Source of the DNA: CAYJPK01 sp964372035
GTDB taxonomy: Bacteria; Desulfobacterota; Desulfovibrionia; Desulfovibrionales; Desulfovibrionaceae
Reading direction: 5' to 3'
NCBI GenBank assembly: GCA_964372035.1
Contig: CAYJPK010000042.1
Coordinates: 1-17,858, forward strand
Length of the DNA stretch: 17,858 nucleotides
A model generated the notes under the pieces. It saw nothing but the letters and a program-made list of their open reading frames with translations, ran no database searches and was not told the origin of the DNA. The position numbers and the translations under genes are program-made. How positions within the stretch are numbered: the stretch's first letter is position 1; the number at the start of each line of letters is the position of its first letter. Positions 8,019 through 16,155 of the stretch are shown here, piece after piece.

Positions 8019-9803
8019 ATGAAAAAACTTGCGATATATTCTTTTTATAATGAAAAAGGCGAAGTTAATGATTATGTATTTTATGCTTTAAAAGCTTTGC
8101 AAGAGATTGCTAGCGAACTTGCCTTTGTTGCTAATTGTGAAATTTCACAATCTTCCAAGCAAAAACTTAGCATGTTAAATATTACTACTTTTGAGCGGGA
8201 AAATATTGGCTATGATTTTTCAGCTTGGAAGTTTTGCCTTGAACAATTTGGCTTTGATAATATTGCAAAATATGATGAATTGATTTTAACCAATGATTCA
8301 TATTATGGACCAATTTATCCCTTTTCACAAATGTGGGACAAGATGGATAAGGTTAATTGCGATATTTGGGGAATTTCAAAGCATACGATTACAAATAATC
8401 GTAATATCATAGAAAATTTACAATCAAACTTTATTGTTTTTAGACAAAATGCTTTAAAATCAGATTTATTTAAAGCTTACTGGCGCTATATTCCAAAATG
8501 CTCGAGTTTAGATGAAAGAGCTAATAAACTAGCTAATACCTTTACAAGGCATTTTGAAAAGATGGGCTTTGCTATATCTAGCTTTGTAAATTCTGAAAAA
8601 TACTCTAAACTTACTAATGCTAATCCAGCATACCACTTGCCTGACAGATTATTGATTGAAGATAAGTCACCTATAGTTAAGCGTAAAATATTTTATGATA
8701 AACATCATAAATTTTCTGTGCAGGGTTTAACCAATAAAGCACAATCAGCACTTGAGTTTATTAAGCACAAAACAAATTATGATGAAATGATTATTTGGCA
8801 GGATTTATTAAAATCATATTCAATGCATGAAATAGCTCTCAATTTGAATTTAAATTACACACTCTCTACTAGCTTCAGCTCTAATGATATAACTAGCAAA
8901 AAAACTGCTTTTATACTTTATATTTATTATCTAGAAAATTTTGATAAGTATTTTGAGTATATTTCAAACATGCCAAAGTATGTTGATATATTTATAGTTT
9001 CTCCTAATAATGAAGTTTTAACTAGTATGAAAGATTTTATTCAAGAAAAAAACATTAGCAGTAAAATTGAATATCGTAAGCACACAAACCAAGGTCGTGA
9101 GCAATCTGCCTTGCTTATTACTTGTAAAGATATTGCAACAAGCTATGAATATATTTGCTTTATTCACGGCAAAAAAACTCCTCATGTCTCAAAGCAAAAT
9201 GGTGAAGAATTTGCCAAACACTGCACAGACAATCTAATTTATAATGAGCATTATATTAATAATGTTATTGACCTATTAGAGAATAACCCTCAGCTTGGAT
9301 TTTTAATTCCACCCGTAATTTTATTTAATCCATTTGCAACAATAAATAGTGAATGGCTAGAAAATTTTGAAATTGCAGAAAATTTTGTGAAAAACATTTT
9401 AAAGCTCGACTTAGCACTTGATGATACACCACTTGCTCCTTATGGTGGTATGTTTTGGTTTAGGCGAGAGGCTTTCAACACAATATTTAAACATAATTGG
9501 AAATTTGAAGATTTCCCAGCTGAGCCACGTAAAGAAATTGATGGAACAATCGCCCACGCAATCGAAAGGCTTTTTTCATATTTTGTGCAAGATGCAGGCT
9601 ATGCAACTGCCTGGATTTTATCAGATAAATACTCCCAATCCTATTTAAAAGACATGTACAATTTATACCGTACCAGCCTTAAAGAAAATGTTGATGTTTT
9701 ATCAAAAGTTGCGCAGTCAATAGAGATTGCAAGATCAAATGATCCAAGTTTACCCTCAGAGCTTATATTGGGAATATTGGCTAAAAAATTAAATTTGGTT
9801 TAA
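8019..9803 (+). CDS. Rhamnan synthesis protein F (RgpF) family, glycosyltransferase-like
   Basis: A 594-residue soluble protein of the RgpF family, whose members are found in gene clusters for rhamnose-containing or other cell-surface polysaccharides and are thought to act as glycosyltransferases. The N-terminal half has ENIGYDFSAWK (61-71), YDELILTNDSYYGP (85-98) and an LQSNF segment near 134. The C-terminal half repeats the same logic: NQGREQSALL (357-366), YEYICFIHGKKTPH (376-389), then YGGMFWFRREAF (475-486) and DGTIAHAIERLF (508-519). There is no signal peptide or membrane segment. GAGGT 10 bases before the ATG supports the start. It stands alone between two strong terminators with no other polysaccharide genes nearby. 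Its sugar substrate cannot be told from the sequence, and whether it is an active transferase is uncertain. Confidence 0.85.
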   Translation: MKKLAIYSFYNEKGEVNDYVFYALKALQEIASELAFVANCEISQSSKQKLSMLNITTFERENIGYDFSAWKFCLEQFGFDNIAKYDELILTNDSYYGPIYPFSQMWDKMDKVNCDIWGISKHTITNNRNIIENLQSNFIVFRQNALKSDLFKAYWRYIPKCSSLDERANKLANTFTRHFEKMGFAISSFVNSEKYSKLTNANPAYHLPDRLLIEDKSPIVKRKIFYDKHHKFSVQGLTNKAQSALEFIKHKTNYDEMIIWQDLLKSYSMHEIALNLNLNYTLSTSFSSNDITSKKTAFILYIYYLENFDKYFEYISNMPKYVDIFIVSPNNEVLTSMKDFIQEKNISSKIEYRKHTNQGREQSALLITCKDIATSYEYICFIHGKKTPHVSKQNGEEFAKHCTDNLIYNEHYINNVIDLLENNPQLGFLIPPVILFNPFATINSEWLENFEIAENFVKNILKLDLALDDTPLAPYGGMFWFRREAFNTIFKHNWKFEDFPAEPRKEIDGTIAHAIERLFSYFVQDAGYATAWILSDKYSQSYLKDMYNLYRTSLKENVDVLSKVAQSIEIARSNDPSLPSELILGILAKKLNLV

Positions 9804-9812
9804 GTTACAAAC

Positions 9813-9844
9813 AAAAAAAAGGTGCTTTATAGCACCTTTTTTTT
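9813..9844. terminator. Bidirectional terminator between convergent genes
   Basis: Eight A, GGTGCT, the loop TTAT, AGCACC and eight T form a 14-bp perfect stem with U tracts on both strands. It serves the RgpF-like gene (plus) and bamD (minus), whose stop codons lie on either side. Confidence 0.92.
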
Positions 9845-9860
9845 ACAATTTAAGTTATAA

Positions 9861-10586
9861 TCATAACCATTTAAACCAATCTTTCCAAGAACCTTCCAGT
9901 TCTTCACGCTTAAGTTGTCCTTGTTGCTCACGGAATTTATAGTAAGCAGCAAGCGCTTTTTCCTCAGCGTGCTTGTAAACATCTGTAATATCAGGATACA
10001 TATCTAAAATATAAGAATATCTGCGCCATGCTGGACCGTATCTATCGCTTTGCCAAAATACATCACCGATATAAAGCTCATGCTCCGCAAGAATATGTCT
10101 TGCTTCAAGAATAGCTTGATCAACACCAGCTGCATATTCAGAATCAGGGAAGCTTTCTCTTAAGCGATTAAAGTATTCTATTGATTCTTGAACATTTGTA
10201 GTTGGTCTATCAATTGAAACAAAGCTTTTTAAGAGTGATGAACCTGTTTGAAATAATACATATGCCATTGCTTCATGACGTGGGTGTAACATTTCAAAAT
10301 CCTTGTAAGCTTCAGCAGCTGCAGCATAGTTTTCATCAAGATAATATGCATCAGCAAGTGCTAATTCTGATTCAATAGTATACTGACTAAATGGAAAATT
10401 ATCCTTTAATTTTTGAAAATTTTCAGCCGCTACATCATAATGTTTATTGCCCATAGCATCAAGAGCTGTTTCATAAAGCTCTTGCGCAGTATCTTCTGGA
10501 GGCGGTAAAAAATAATAATCAATAAGACCACAGCCCGAAGCAAACATAACTGTCACAACTAACAGTAAACTTCTTAGTATTTGCAT
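9861..10586 (-). CDS. bamD: Outer membrane protein assembly factor BamD (lipoprotein)
   Basis: BamD is an essential lipoprotein of the BAM complex that folds beta-barrel proteins into the outer membrane. The 241-residue protein begins with a short hydrophobic signal and a lipobox ending ASGC, so Cys19 would be lipidated. It then carries tandem TPR-type helical repeats: ALDAMGNKHYDVAAENFQKL at about 42-61, ADAYYLDENYAAAAEAYKDF at about 78-97, and further repeats over residues 130-205, including WRRYSYILDMYPD. Length fits the family (about 240-250). The start has GGAAG 7-8 bases upstream, within the last codons of trxB, and the two genes are only 2 bases apart, so translation is probably coupled. 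It is the last gene of the trxA-trxB-bamD operon. Confidence 0.92.
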   Translation of the reverse strand: MQILRSLLLVVTVMFASGCGLIDYYFLPPPEDTAQELYETALDAMGNKHYDVAAENFQKLKDNFPFSQYTIESELALADAYYLDENYAAAAEAYKDFEMLHPRHEAMAYVLFQTGSSLLKSFVSIDRPTTNVQESIEYFNRLRESFPDSEYAAGVDQAILEARHILAEHELYIGDVFWQSDRYGPAWRRYSYILDMYPDITDVYKHAEEKALAAYYKFREQQGQLKREELEGSWKDWFKWL

Positions 10587-10588
10587 AT

Positions 10589-11518
10589 TTATTCTTCCAT
10601 TTGTTCAATATAAGCAAAAGCAACATGGGCAGCGGTAGCACCGTCACCAACTGCAGTTACAACTTGCCTGCATAATTTAGAACGAATATCACCAGCAGCA
10701 TAAAATCCAGCAACATTTGTTCTCATTTCAGTATCAGTAACGACAAAACCATTGACATCAAGCTCTAAATCACTCGGTATACCAGTATTTTGTGGATCAT
10801 ATCCCACAAAAACAAATAAACCATCAACTGCGATTTCTTTTGTGGACTTATCAACAGTAGACTCAACAATTATTGACTCTAAGTCTTTAGCGCCACGAAG
10901 CTCAGAAACAGTATGGCTTAAAACTAATTCTATCTTATCATTAGCTCTAATCTTATCAACAAAAACTTTATCAGCTCTAAATTCATTTCTTCTATGAATA
11001 AGATAAACCTTTTTAACAATTTTAGATAAATAGAGTGCTTCTTCTAGTGCGGAATTACCACCACCAATTACAGCAACTTCTCTATTTTTAAAGAAAAAGC
11101 CATCACACATAGCACAATAAGAAATTCCATGGCCTGTAAGTGCTTCTTCTCTATCTATTCCGATTTTACGAGGAACAGCGCCTGTACAAAGTATTACGCT
11201 AGTTGCAAGAATTTCATCATTTTCTTCTTCAAGTTTTAGTCTGAAATATTTTCCATCTTTAACTATGTTTTCAACTTTACCACGTAATCTATCTAGCTCG
11301 TATCTATCAAGATGTGCTGAAAAGGTATCTGCTAATTCAAAACCAGCACTACCCTTAGGAAAACCAGGGTAATTCTCAATTTCTGAAGTTTTCAGCAGTT
11401 GTCCACCTGGGCTAAGCATTTCAATAAGTGCAACCTTAGCCCCAGAGCGACATAAATACAGAGCTGCAGTTATGCCAGCAGGACCAGCACCAATAACTAC
11501 AGAGTCGTACTTTCTCAT
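10589..11518 (-). CDS. trxB: Thioredoxin reductase (NADPH, FAD)
   Basis: A 309-residue flavoenzyme that passes electrons from NADPH through FAD to thioredoxin. GAGPAG at 10-15 is the FAD fold. The redox-active pair is C135-A-M-C138-D-G; the middle residue is Met where CATC is the commonest form. GGGNSA at 152-157 and HRRNEFRA at 175-182 form the NADPH site and keep the two-arginine pattern typical of NADPH use. AAGDIRSKLCRQV near the C-terminus closes the FAD site. Its ATG overlaps the trxA stop codon as ATGA, so the two are translationally coupled and made with their partner. Confidence 0.96.
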   Translation of the reverse strand: MRKYDSVVIGAGPAGITAALYLCRSGAKVALIEMLSPGGQLLKTSEIENYPGFPKGSAGFELADTFSAHLDRYELDRLRGKVENIVKDGKYFRLKLEEENDEILATSVILCTGAVPRKIGIDREEALTGHGISYCAMCDGFFFKNREVAVIGGGNSALEEALYLSKIVKKVYLIHRRNEFRADKVFVDKIRANDKIELVLSHTVSELRGAKDLESIIVESTVDKSTKEIAVDGLFVFVGYDPQNTGIPSDLELDVNGFVVTDTEMRTNVAGFYAAGDIRSKLCRQVVTAVGDGATAAHVAFAYIEQMEE

Positions 11519-11838
11519 GCAAAAACCTTTTCATTAAGAACAGATGTAAGACTACCTTTTGAAACAGCACCAGTTATTTGTTCAACAACTTCACCGTTTT
11601 TAAAGATAATTAGTGTAGGTATAGCACGAATGCCAAATTTTCCTGGCATTTCAGAATTTTCATCAACGTTCATCTTAGCAACTTTCAATTTACCTTCATA
11701 CTCAGCTGCAATTTCATCAACAAGCGGACTAATCGCACGACAAGGACCACACCAAGGGGCCCAAAAATCTAAAAGAACAGGTAAATCAGACTTGAGAACA
11801 ATATTTTCAAAATCGGCATCAGTAACTTGAATAGACAT
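11515..11838 (-). CDS. trxA: Thioredoxin
   Basis: A 107-residue canonical cytoplasmic thioredoxin with the active site W-A-P-W-C30-G-P-C33 and the cis-proline Pro74 in the RAIPTLIIFKNGE segment. It reduces protein disulfides and supplies electrons to reductive enzymes. A strong GGAGG ribosome binding site lies a few bases upstream of the ATG. It is the first gene of the operon with trxB and bamD. Confidence 0.97.
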   Translation of the reverse strand: MSIQVTDADFENIVLKSDLPVLLDFWAPWCGPCRAISPLVDEIAAEYEGKLKVAKMNVDENSEMPGKFGIRAIPTLIIFKNGEVVEQITGAVSKGSLTSVLNEKVFA

Positions 11839-11879
11839 ACTTCCTCCTAAAATAATAACAAAGTAATTTTTTATAGCTC

Positions 11880-11908
11880 ATATTAGTTAGCTTAATCGAA
11901 ACTGTCAA
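11880..11908 (-). promoter_or_regulatory. Predicted sigma70 promoter for trxA-trxB-bamD
   Basis: On the minus strand a perfect TTGACA (11908-11903) is followed after 17 bases by TAATAT (11885-11880), four of six matches. Transcription would start about 35 bases before the trxA ATG. This is the best promoter match in the window. Confidence 0.7.
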
Positions 11909-11956
11909 GACTAAAAATATTATTTATAAAATAACATAAGAGCAAACCCAAAACAT

Positions 11957-11974
11957 AAAAGCCAATATGGCTCT
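11957..11974 (-). terminator. Weak terminator after glmM
   Basis: AGCCA / TGGCT with a 3-base loop, extended by one G-U and one A-U pair, is followed on the minus strand by TTTTATGTTTT. It lies about 40 bases after the glmM stop and just before the trxA promoter. The short stem and interrupted U tract make it a modest candidate. Confidence 0.45.
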
Positions 11975-12011
11975 ACCTTAACAATATAAAAACACTATTC
12001 AAAAAACACAA

Positions 12012-13364
12012 TTATTTTAATTCACGCTGCGCAATTTCTGCCAAATTCTCTGCATAGCGTTTAACTTTTTGTGGACATTCTCCCTCAACCATAATGCGGC
12101 ATAAAGATTCTGTGCCAGAATATCTTAATAAAACTCTTCCACGCCCTGCAAGCTCTTTTTCAATATCAGCAACAGCCTTGCTTAGTTCTTCACACTCCTC
12201 AAATGGACGTTTTTTATCAACACTGATATTGAGTAGTATTTGTGGAAATAATTCTAATTGTCCTGCAAGCTCTGATAATTTTTTACCACGCTCTTGCATA
12301 ATACGCATAATTTGTAATGCCGCTAGTAGCCCATCACCAGTTGTGCTATATTTTCTAAAAATCAAATGTCCTGATTGCTCGCCACCTAACATAGCACCAT
12401 TTTTGCGCATTGCCTCAACAACATGACGATCGCCTACTTGAGTTCTTATAACCTTTCCGCCTTGTTTTTCAACAAAAACATCAAGAGCCATATTACTCAT
12501 AACTGTAGCAACAACTAGGTTATTTGGCAATTCATTATGCCTAATCATCTCTTGAGCGCAAAGTGCCATAATTTGATCACCATCTAAAACTTGCCCTTTT
12601 TCATCAACAACAATCAGCCTATCAGCATCGCCATCAAGCGCAAGACCAATATCTGCTCTAGCCTCTTTCACTTTTTCTGCAACTGTTTGTGGATATAAGG
12701 AACCACAGGAATTATTAATATTTAAGCCATTTGGCTCTGTTCCAACTCTAATAACTTCTGCTCCAAGTTCTTCAAGAGCAAGAGGGGCTACTTTATAGTT
12801 AGCGCCATTAGCACAATCAAGCACAACACGTAAGCCTTCAAGCGACAATTCTGCAGGAAAACTATTTTTAATGTAAACAATATAACGCCCAGGTGCATCG
12901 CTAATTTTAAAAGTCCTACCTATTTTGTCAGACGCTGGATAATCGCAGGTCCAATCAGGATCAAGCACCATCTTAGTTATTTTTTCTTCATCTTCATCAG
13001 GAATCTTGAAACCATCAGAGCCAAATAGCTTAATACCATTGTCATGGTAAGGGTTATGTGAGGCTGAAATAACAATACCAATATCAGCTCGCATATTTCT
13101 AGTTAAAAAAGAAATTGCCGGTGTTGGAAGTGGTCCAACCTGATAAACATTCATGCCAGATGCGCATAAGCCTGCTGTCAAAGCACTTTCAAAAACGTAG
13201 CCTGAAAGCCTTGTATCCTTACCAATAATAACACGATTATGCCCAACTCTATGGCGGTAAAATTCACCTGCCGCTAAACCTAGCTTAAGGGCTATATCAA
13301 CTGTCATCGGGTAAAGATTCACTTTACCACGCAGACCATCTGTTCCAAATAGTTTTTTATTCAT
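12012..13364 (-). CDS. glmM: Phosphoglucosamine mutase
   Basis: GlmM turns glucosamine-6-phosphate into glucosamine-1-phosphate, a step toward UDP-N-acetylglucosamine for peptidoglycan and lipopolysaccharide. The 450-residue protein has FGTDGLRG at 6-13, the phosphoserine loop ISASHNPYHDNGIK with catalytic Ser102, the metal-binding DGDADR at 244-249, a GEQSGH sugar-binding motif, and the phosphate-binding RYSGTESLCRIMVEG from Arg414. The family is normally about 445-450 residues. It starts 12 bases after the cdaR stop with only a weak TTAGG site. In Firmicutes GlmM binds and inhibits CdaA; the same gene order here suggests the same link, which is an inference. Confidence 0.97.
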   Translation of the reverse strand: MNKKLFGTDGLRGKVNLYPMTVDIALKLGLAAGEFYRHRVGHNRVIIGKDTRLSGYVFESALTAGLCASGMNVYQVGPLPTPAISFLTRNMRADIGIVISASHNPYHDNGIKLFGSDGFKIPDEDEEKITKMVLDPDWTCDYPASDKIGRTFKISDAPGRYIVYIKNSFPAELSLEGLRVVLDCANGANYKVAPLALEELGAEVIRVGTEPNGLNINNSCGSLYPQTVAEKVKEARADIGLALDGDADRLIVVDEKGQVLDGDQIMALCAQEMIRHNELPNNLVVATVMSNMALDVFVEKQGGKVIRTQVGDRHVVEAMRKNGAMLGGEQSGHLIFRKYSTTGDGLLAALQIMRIMQERGKKLSELAGQLELFPQILLNISVDKKRPFEECEELSKAVADIEKELAGRGRVLLRYSGTESLCRIMVEGECPQKVKRYAENLAEIAQRELK

Positions 13365-13376
13365 ATATTACCTAAT

Positions 13377-14294
13377 TTATTCACATGTTAGTTTAATTGT
13401 TGAGGGAATAATTTCTCTAACTATTGCATCTTCCGGAGTGTTAATATCAACGTATAAATCATATGTTCCAGCTTCGCTAAAATTTTGAGCATCAACACTT
13501 GCTTGAATTGTTTGTAAGTATGCGTTGTCTTTTGCCTTATCCTTTGGAACTGAAACACGCAGTAATAGTTTTTTTATTTTTGTGCTACAATTTTCAGCTT
13601 TATTTTCAATTTTAAATTCACGTTGAAGTTTTACTGTTGCTCTAACTAAAGATATTGAATAATCCACTGATACTTGTGTTGGGTTAACTTCAATATTGTT
13701 TGGTGCAATTACGACCGCATTGCTTTTTAAAGAGACATCTTCATCAAATTTTGATGGCAATGTAAGTTGAGCAGATAAACTTTTTATCTTAGATAAAGCA
13801 GCTTCAGGTCCTCTTACAAAAACTAAGGCTGGATCAATTTCTAATAACTCTACCCTCGTAGATTTATTGCCATTGTTATTAAAATTAATATGAACTGGAA
13901 TTGTTTTTTCAACTAATTCATCAACAAAAATGTTTAACCTAGATGGAGTGACTTCTTGCACATCATAAAGTCTAAAAGCTGATACGTCATCACCCTCAAA
14001 AAGTATTACATTATCGCCCTTATTTACTTTTGATAAGTCAATAGTATAAGATAAATCCTTATCAGATAAATTATTTAAAAGCTCACTTGGACCCTTAATC
14101 TTAACTTCTGCAAAGCGTATTTGCCCGTCAGTCACAACCAAGCCTTTTGGCAAGCCCTTATAGTCAAGACGAACCTCAACAACTCGCTCAATTTGCTCCC
14201 GCACATTAACATTATACCACAAAGCAATTGCAATTAATAACGCAATTATAAGATACTGCCAGTTTTTTTCTTTTTTAATAAAGTTTGAGGGCAT
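13377..14294 (-). CDS. cdaR: YbbR-domain protein, CdaR-like regulator of diadenylate cyclase
   Basis: A 305-residue protein with one N-terminal membrane segment (about residues 13-29) and a large extracytoplasmic part made of YbbR-type beta repeats. Each repeat has the pattern of a hydrophobic strand, a P-x-x-V/L turn and a V-x-V-x-G-P segment, for example VKIKGPSELL near 63 and FVRGPEAAL near 159. In Firmicutes CdaR is the membrane partner that tunes CdaA. Its start overlaps the end of cdaA by 20 bases, indicating coupled expression. The alternative is a general YbbR protein with no tested role; the context of cdaA and glmM favours CdaR. Confidence 0.85.
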   Translation of the reverse strand: MPSNFIKKEKNWQYLIIALLIAIALWYNVNVREQIERVVEVRLDYKGLPKGLVVTDGQIRFAEVKIKGPSELLNNLSDKDLSYTIDLSKVNKGDNVILFEGDDVSAFRLYDVQEVTPSRLNIFVDELVEKTIPVHINFNNNGNKSTRVELLEIDPALVFVRGPEAALSKIKSLSAQLTLPSKFDEDVSLKSNAVVIAPNNIEVNPTQVSVDYSISLVRATVKLQREFKIENKAENCSTKIKKLLLRVSVPKDKAKDNAYLQTIQASVDAQNFSEAGTYDLYVDINTPEDAIVREIIPSTIKLTCE

Positions 14295-15024
14295 CGCTTA
14301 ATATCTCTTTTAAAGGTTCATCTGGACTCACTCTATACAATCGACCTCGCATAGCAACACTAATTTCACCACGCTCTTCAGATACAACTAAAACAATAGC
14401 ATCACTAGCTTCACTAATGCCAATCGCAGCCCTGTGCCTAGTTCCAAAATGCTGACGATCAAGCTTTGCAAGTGGTAAAATACAACCCGCGGCTGCTATT
14501 ATTCCATCTCTAATAATAACAGCACCATCATGAAGTGCAGTATTATGAAAAAAAATGGTTAAAAGTAATTCCCTTGATAGCTTTGCATCTAATATAACAG
14601 CTCCTTGCATCATGTCGTTTAGAAGAACTTTGCCTTCAATAACAATTAATGCCCCTGTCTTGCGCTTTGCAAAGTATTCACAAACCCAAACCAAGTCATC
14701 TATCATATTAATGTTGCTTACTTTTTTATGATACCAAAAACTCCTGACACCCATTTTAGAAAAGGCTTGACGAATATCTTCGTGGAACAAAATAATGATC
14801 ATCAAAAACAGCGAGCTAAAAAAACTTTCTAAAATCCAGTTTAAGGTATATAAGCCAAAGGCTTCTGACAATAAATAAGCTATGCCAAGCGACAAAATCC
14901 CAGCTAGAGCAGACGCCATGCGAGACCCCTTAACTAACAAAATAACTAAGTATATTACGATAGTTACAAGGCCTATATCTATAAGATCTAACCAGCCAAA
15001 ATTTATTGCTTCAAAAAACTGCAT
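14275..15024 (-). CDS. cdaA: Membrane diadenylate cyclase (c-di-AMP synthase, CdaA family)
   Basis: CdaA makes the second messenger c-di-AMP from two ATP. The 249-residue protein has three predicted membrane helices (about residues 14-32, 38-57 and 64-81) followed by a cytoplasmic DisA_N domain. Both active-site motifs are present: the DGA motif at 166-168 (in LHDGAVII) and the RHR motif at 196-198 (in GTRHRAA). GALIVIE at 124-130 begins the catalytic domain. Length and layout match CdaA of Gram-positive bacteria (about 270 residues). It is the first gene of an operon with cdaR and glmM. The ribosome binding site is weak (AGAGAG about 5 bases before the ATG). No c-di-AMP phosphodiesterase or receptor is visible in the window. 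Confidence 0.94.
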   Translation of the reverse strand: MQFFEAINFGWLDLIDIGLVTIVIYLVILLVKGSRMASALAGILSLGIAYLLSEAFGLYTLNWILESFFSSLFLMIIILFHEDIRQAFSKMGVRSFWYHKKVSNINMIDDLVWVCEYFAKRKTGALIVIEGKVLLNDMMQGAVILDAKLSRELLLTIFFHNTALHDGAVIIRDGIIAAAGCILPLAKLDRQHFGTRHRAAIGISEASDAIVLVVSEERGEISVAMRGRLYRVSPDEPLKEILSDALKLY

Positions 15025-15094
15025 GGCACTCTCTGATTTTATTTTTTACACATTATGCATTGAGACAAATCACAAATTTAAATACTTTAAAGAT

Positions 15095-15123
15095 ACTATA
15101 TCGCAACACAAACCATTGCGCAA
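15095..15123 (-). promoter_or_regulatory. Predicted promoter for cdaA-cdaR-glmM
   Basis: On the minus strand TTGCGC (15123-15118) is followed after 17 bases by TATAGT (15100-15095), five of six matches to the -10. Transcription would start near 15088, about 64 bases before the cdaA ATG. The -35 overlaps one arm of an inverted repeat at 15121-15147. Confidence 0.45.
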
Positions 15124-15147
15124 TAAAAAAATACTTGCTTTTTATTG
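15121..15147. repeat. Inverted repeat in the cdaA / Tim44-like divergent region
   Basis: A perfect 9-bp inverted repeat (CAATAAAAA / TTTTTATTG, 9-base spacer) lies between two divergently transcribed genes and touches the predicted cdaA -35 box. It could be an operator or a transcript hairpin. It is A/T rich, so chance is a real alternative. Confidence 0.35.
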
Positions 15148-15196
15148 TAATATGCAATAACGTTATAAGAAATATAAATTATTAAAAAGGAAAGTT

Positions 15197-16129
15197 ATGA
15201 AAAATACAATTGTTGCCTTTATGATCGCAATGTTTACTCTATCTATTGTTATTGCAACTGTAATTGAGGCTGATGCTGCACGCTTTGGACGAGGCAAGTC
15301 CTTCGGCGGGTCACCATCTTTTAGTAAATCTTATACGGCGCCTAAGGCTCCTGCTTCTACTTTTAACAACCAAAGTTCTACAGCTGCAACAAAAAATGCC
15401 GCTGGCCAGACTGCTGGTCGTGGCTTTGGTGCTATGGGTGGAATCTTTGGTGGTCTTTTAGCTGGTACACTACTTGGCTCACTTTTAAGTGGTGGCGGCT
15501 TTGCTGGTGGTGGAATGCTTGACATTTTACTTATTGGTGGAGCTCTTTTCCTGTTATTTAGATTTCTTGGCAGAAGAAAACAAAGCCAACAACATGGCAT
15601 GACAAATAACGGAATGTCTGCTCCTATCCCTCAAGAAGATAATAACACTTACCGTACAAGTGCGGCTCAAGATAATAGTTGGGACAGCCTGAATAATTCA
15701 AGCCAAGGACATATGGAACAGGCTACACCAGTTAATGTGCAAAACAATGCTGTTCCTAGCGATTTTGACCAAGAGAATTTTTTACGTGGAGCAAAAATGG
15801 CTTATCAGCGCTTAAATGATTCTTGGGATAAGCGTGATTTAGCTGATATTGCTAGCTTTACAACTAGTCCTTTTATGCAAGAAATAAATTCTCAAGCGCA
15901 AGAAGATCAAAGCCCTAGCAAAACTGAAATTATGCTAATCAACGCACAGTTACTTAGCGTGACTAATGAAGCAGGCAGAGAAACTGCAACTGTATTCTTT
16001 GATGTTACACTTCGTGAAGAGCAAAATAGCCCAACTATTCAAGTCCGTGAAGCTTGGCATTTTGTGCGTGCTTCTAATAGTGACGACATGTGGAAACTTG
16101 ATGGTATTCAGCAAGTTGAAGACGCATAA
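15197..16129 (+). CDS. Tim44-like domain membrane protein
   Basis: A 310-residue protein. It starts with a signal peptide or anchor (residues 1-27, ending EADA), then a low-complexity Ser/Ala/Thr/Phe stretch with FGRGKSFGGSPSFSKS. Next come a Gly-rich hydrophobic block (80-105) and a membrane segment (about 107-124) followed by positive charges (GRRK). A Gln/Asn-rich linker leads to a C-terminal Tim44-like domain (about 183-310) beginning near FDQENFLRGAKMAYQRLNDSWD and ending near WKLDGIQQVED. This architecture is common in proteobacterial Tim44-like proteins, whose role is poorly known; related domains bind lipids or membranes in the mitochondrial import motor. AAGGAAAG before the ATG supports the start. 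A -10-like TATAAG lies at 15164-15169 without a good -35. Confidence 0.8.
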   Translation: MKNTIVAFMIAMFTLSIVIATVIEADAARFGRGKSFGGSPSFSKSYTAPKAPASTFNNQSSTAATKNAAGQTAGRGFGAMGGIFGGLLAGTLLGSLLSGGGFAGGGMLDILLIGGALFLLFRFLGRRKQSQQHGMTNNGMSAPIPQEDNNTYRTSAAQDNSWDSLNNSSQGHMEQATPVNVQNNAVPSDFDQENFLRGAKMAYQRLNDSWDKRDLADIASFTTSPFMQEINSQAQEDQSPSKTEIMLINAQLLSVTNEAGRETATVFFDVTLREEQNSPTIQVREAWHFVRASNSDDMWKLDGIQQVEDA

Positions 16130-16155
16130 AAAGATAACGCATTAAATTAATTAAA

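Noticed and set aside
14882..15160. Plus-strand open frame of 92 codons
   Set aside because: It covers the cdaA start antisense and the divergent promoter region, with no recognisable protein features.
15331..15600. Minus-strand Pro-rich open frame of 89 codons
   Set aside because: Antisense shadow of the Gly-rich part of the Tim44-like gene.
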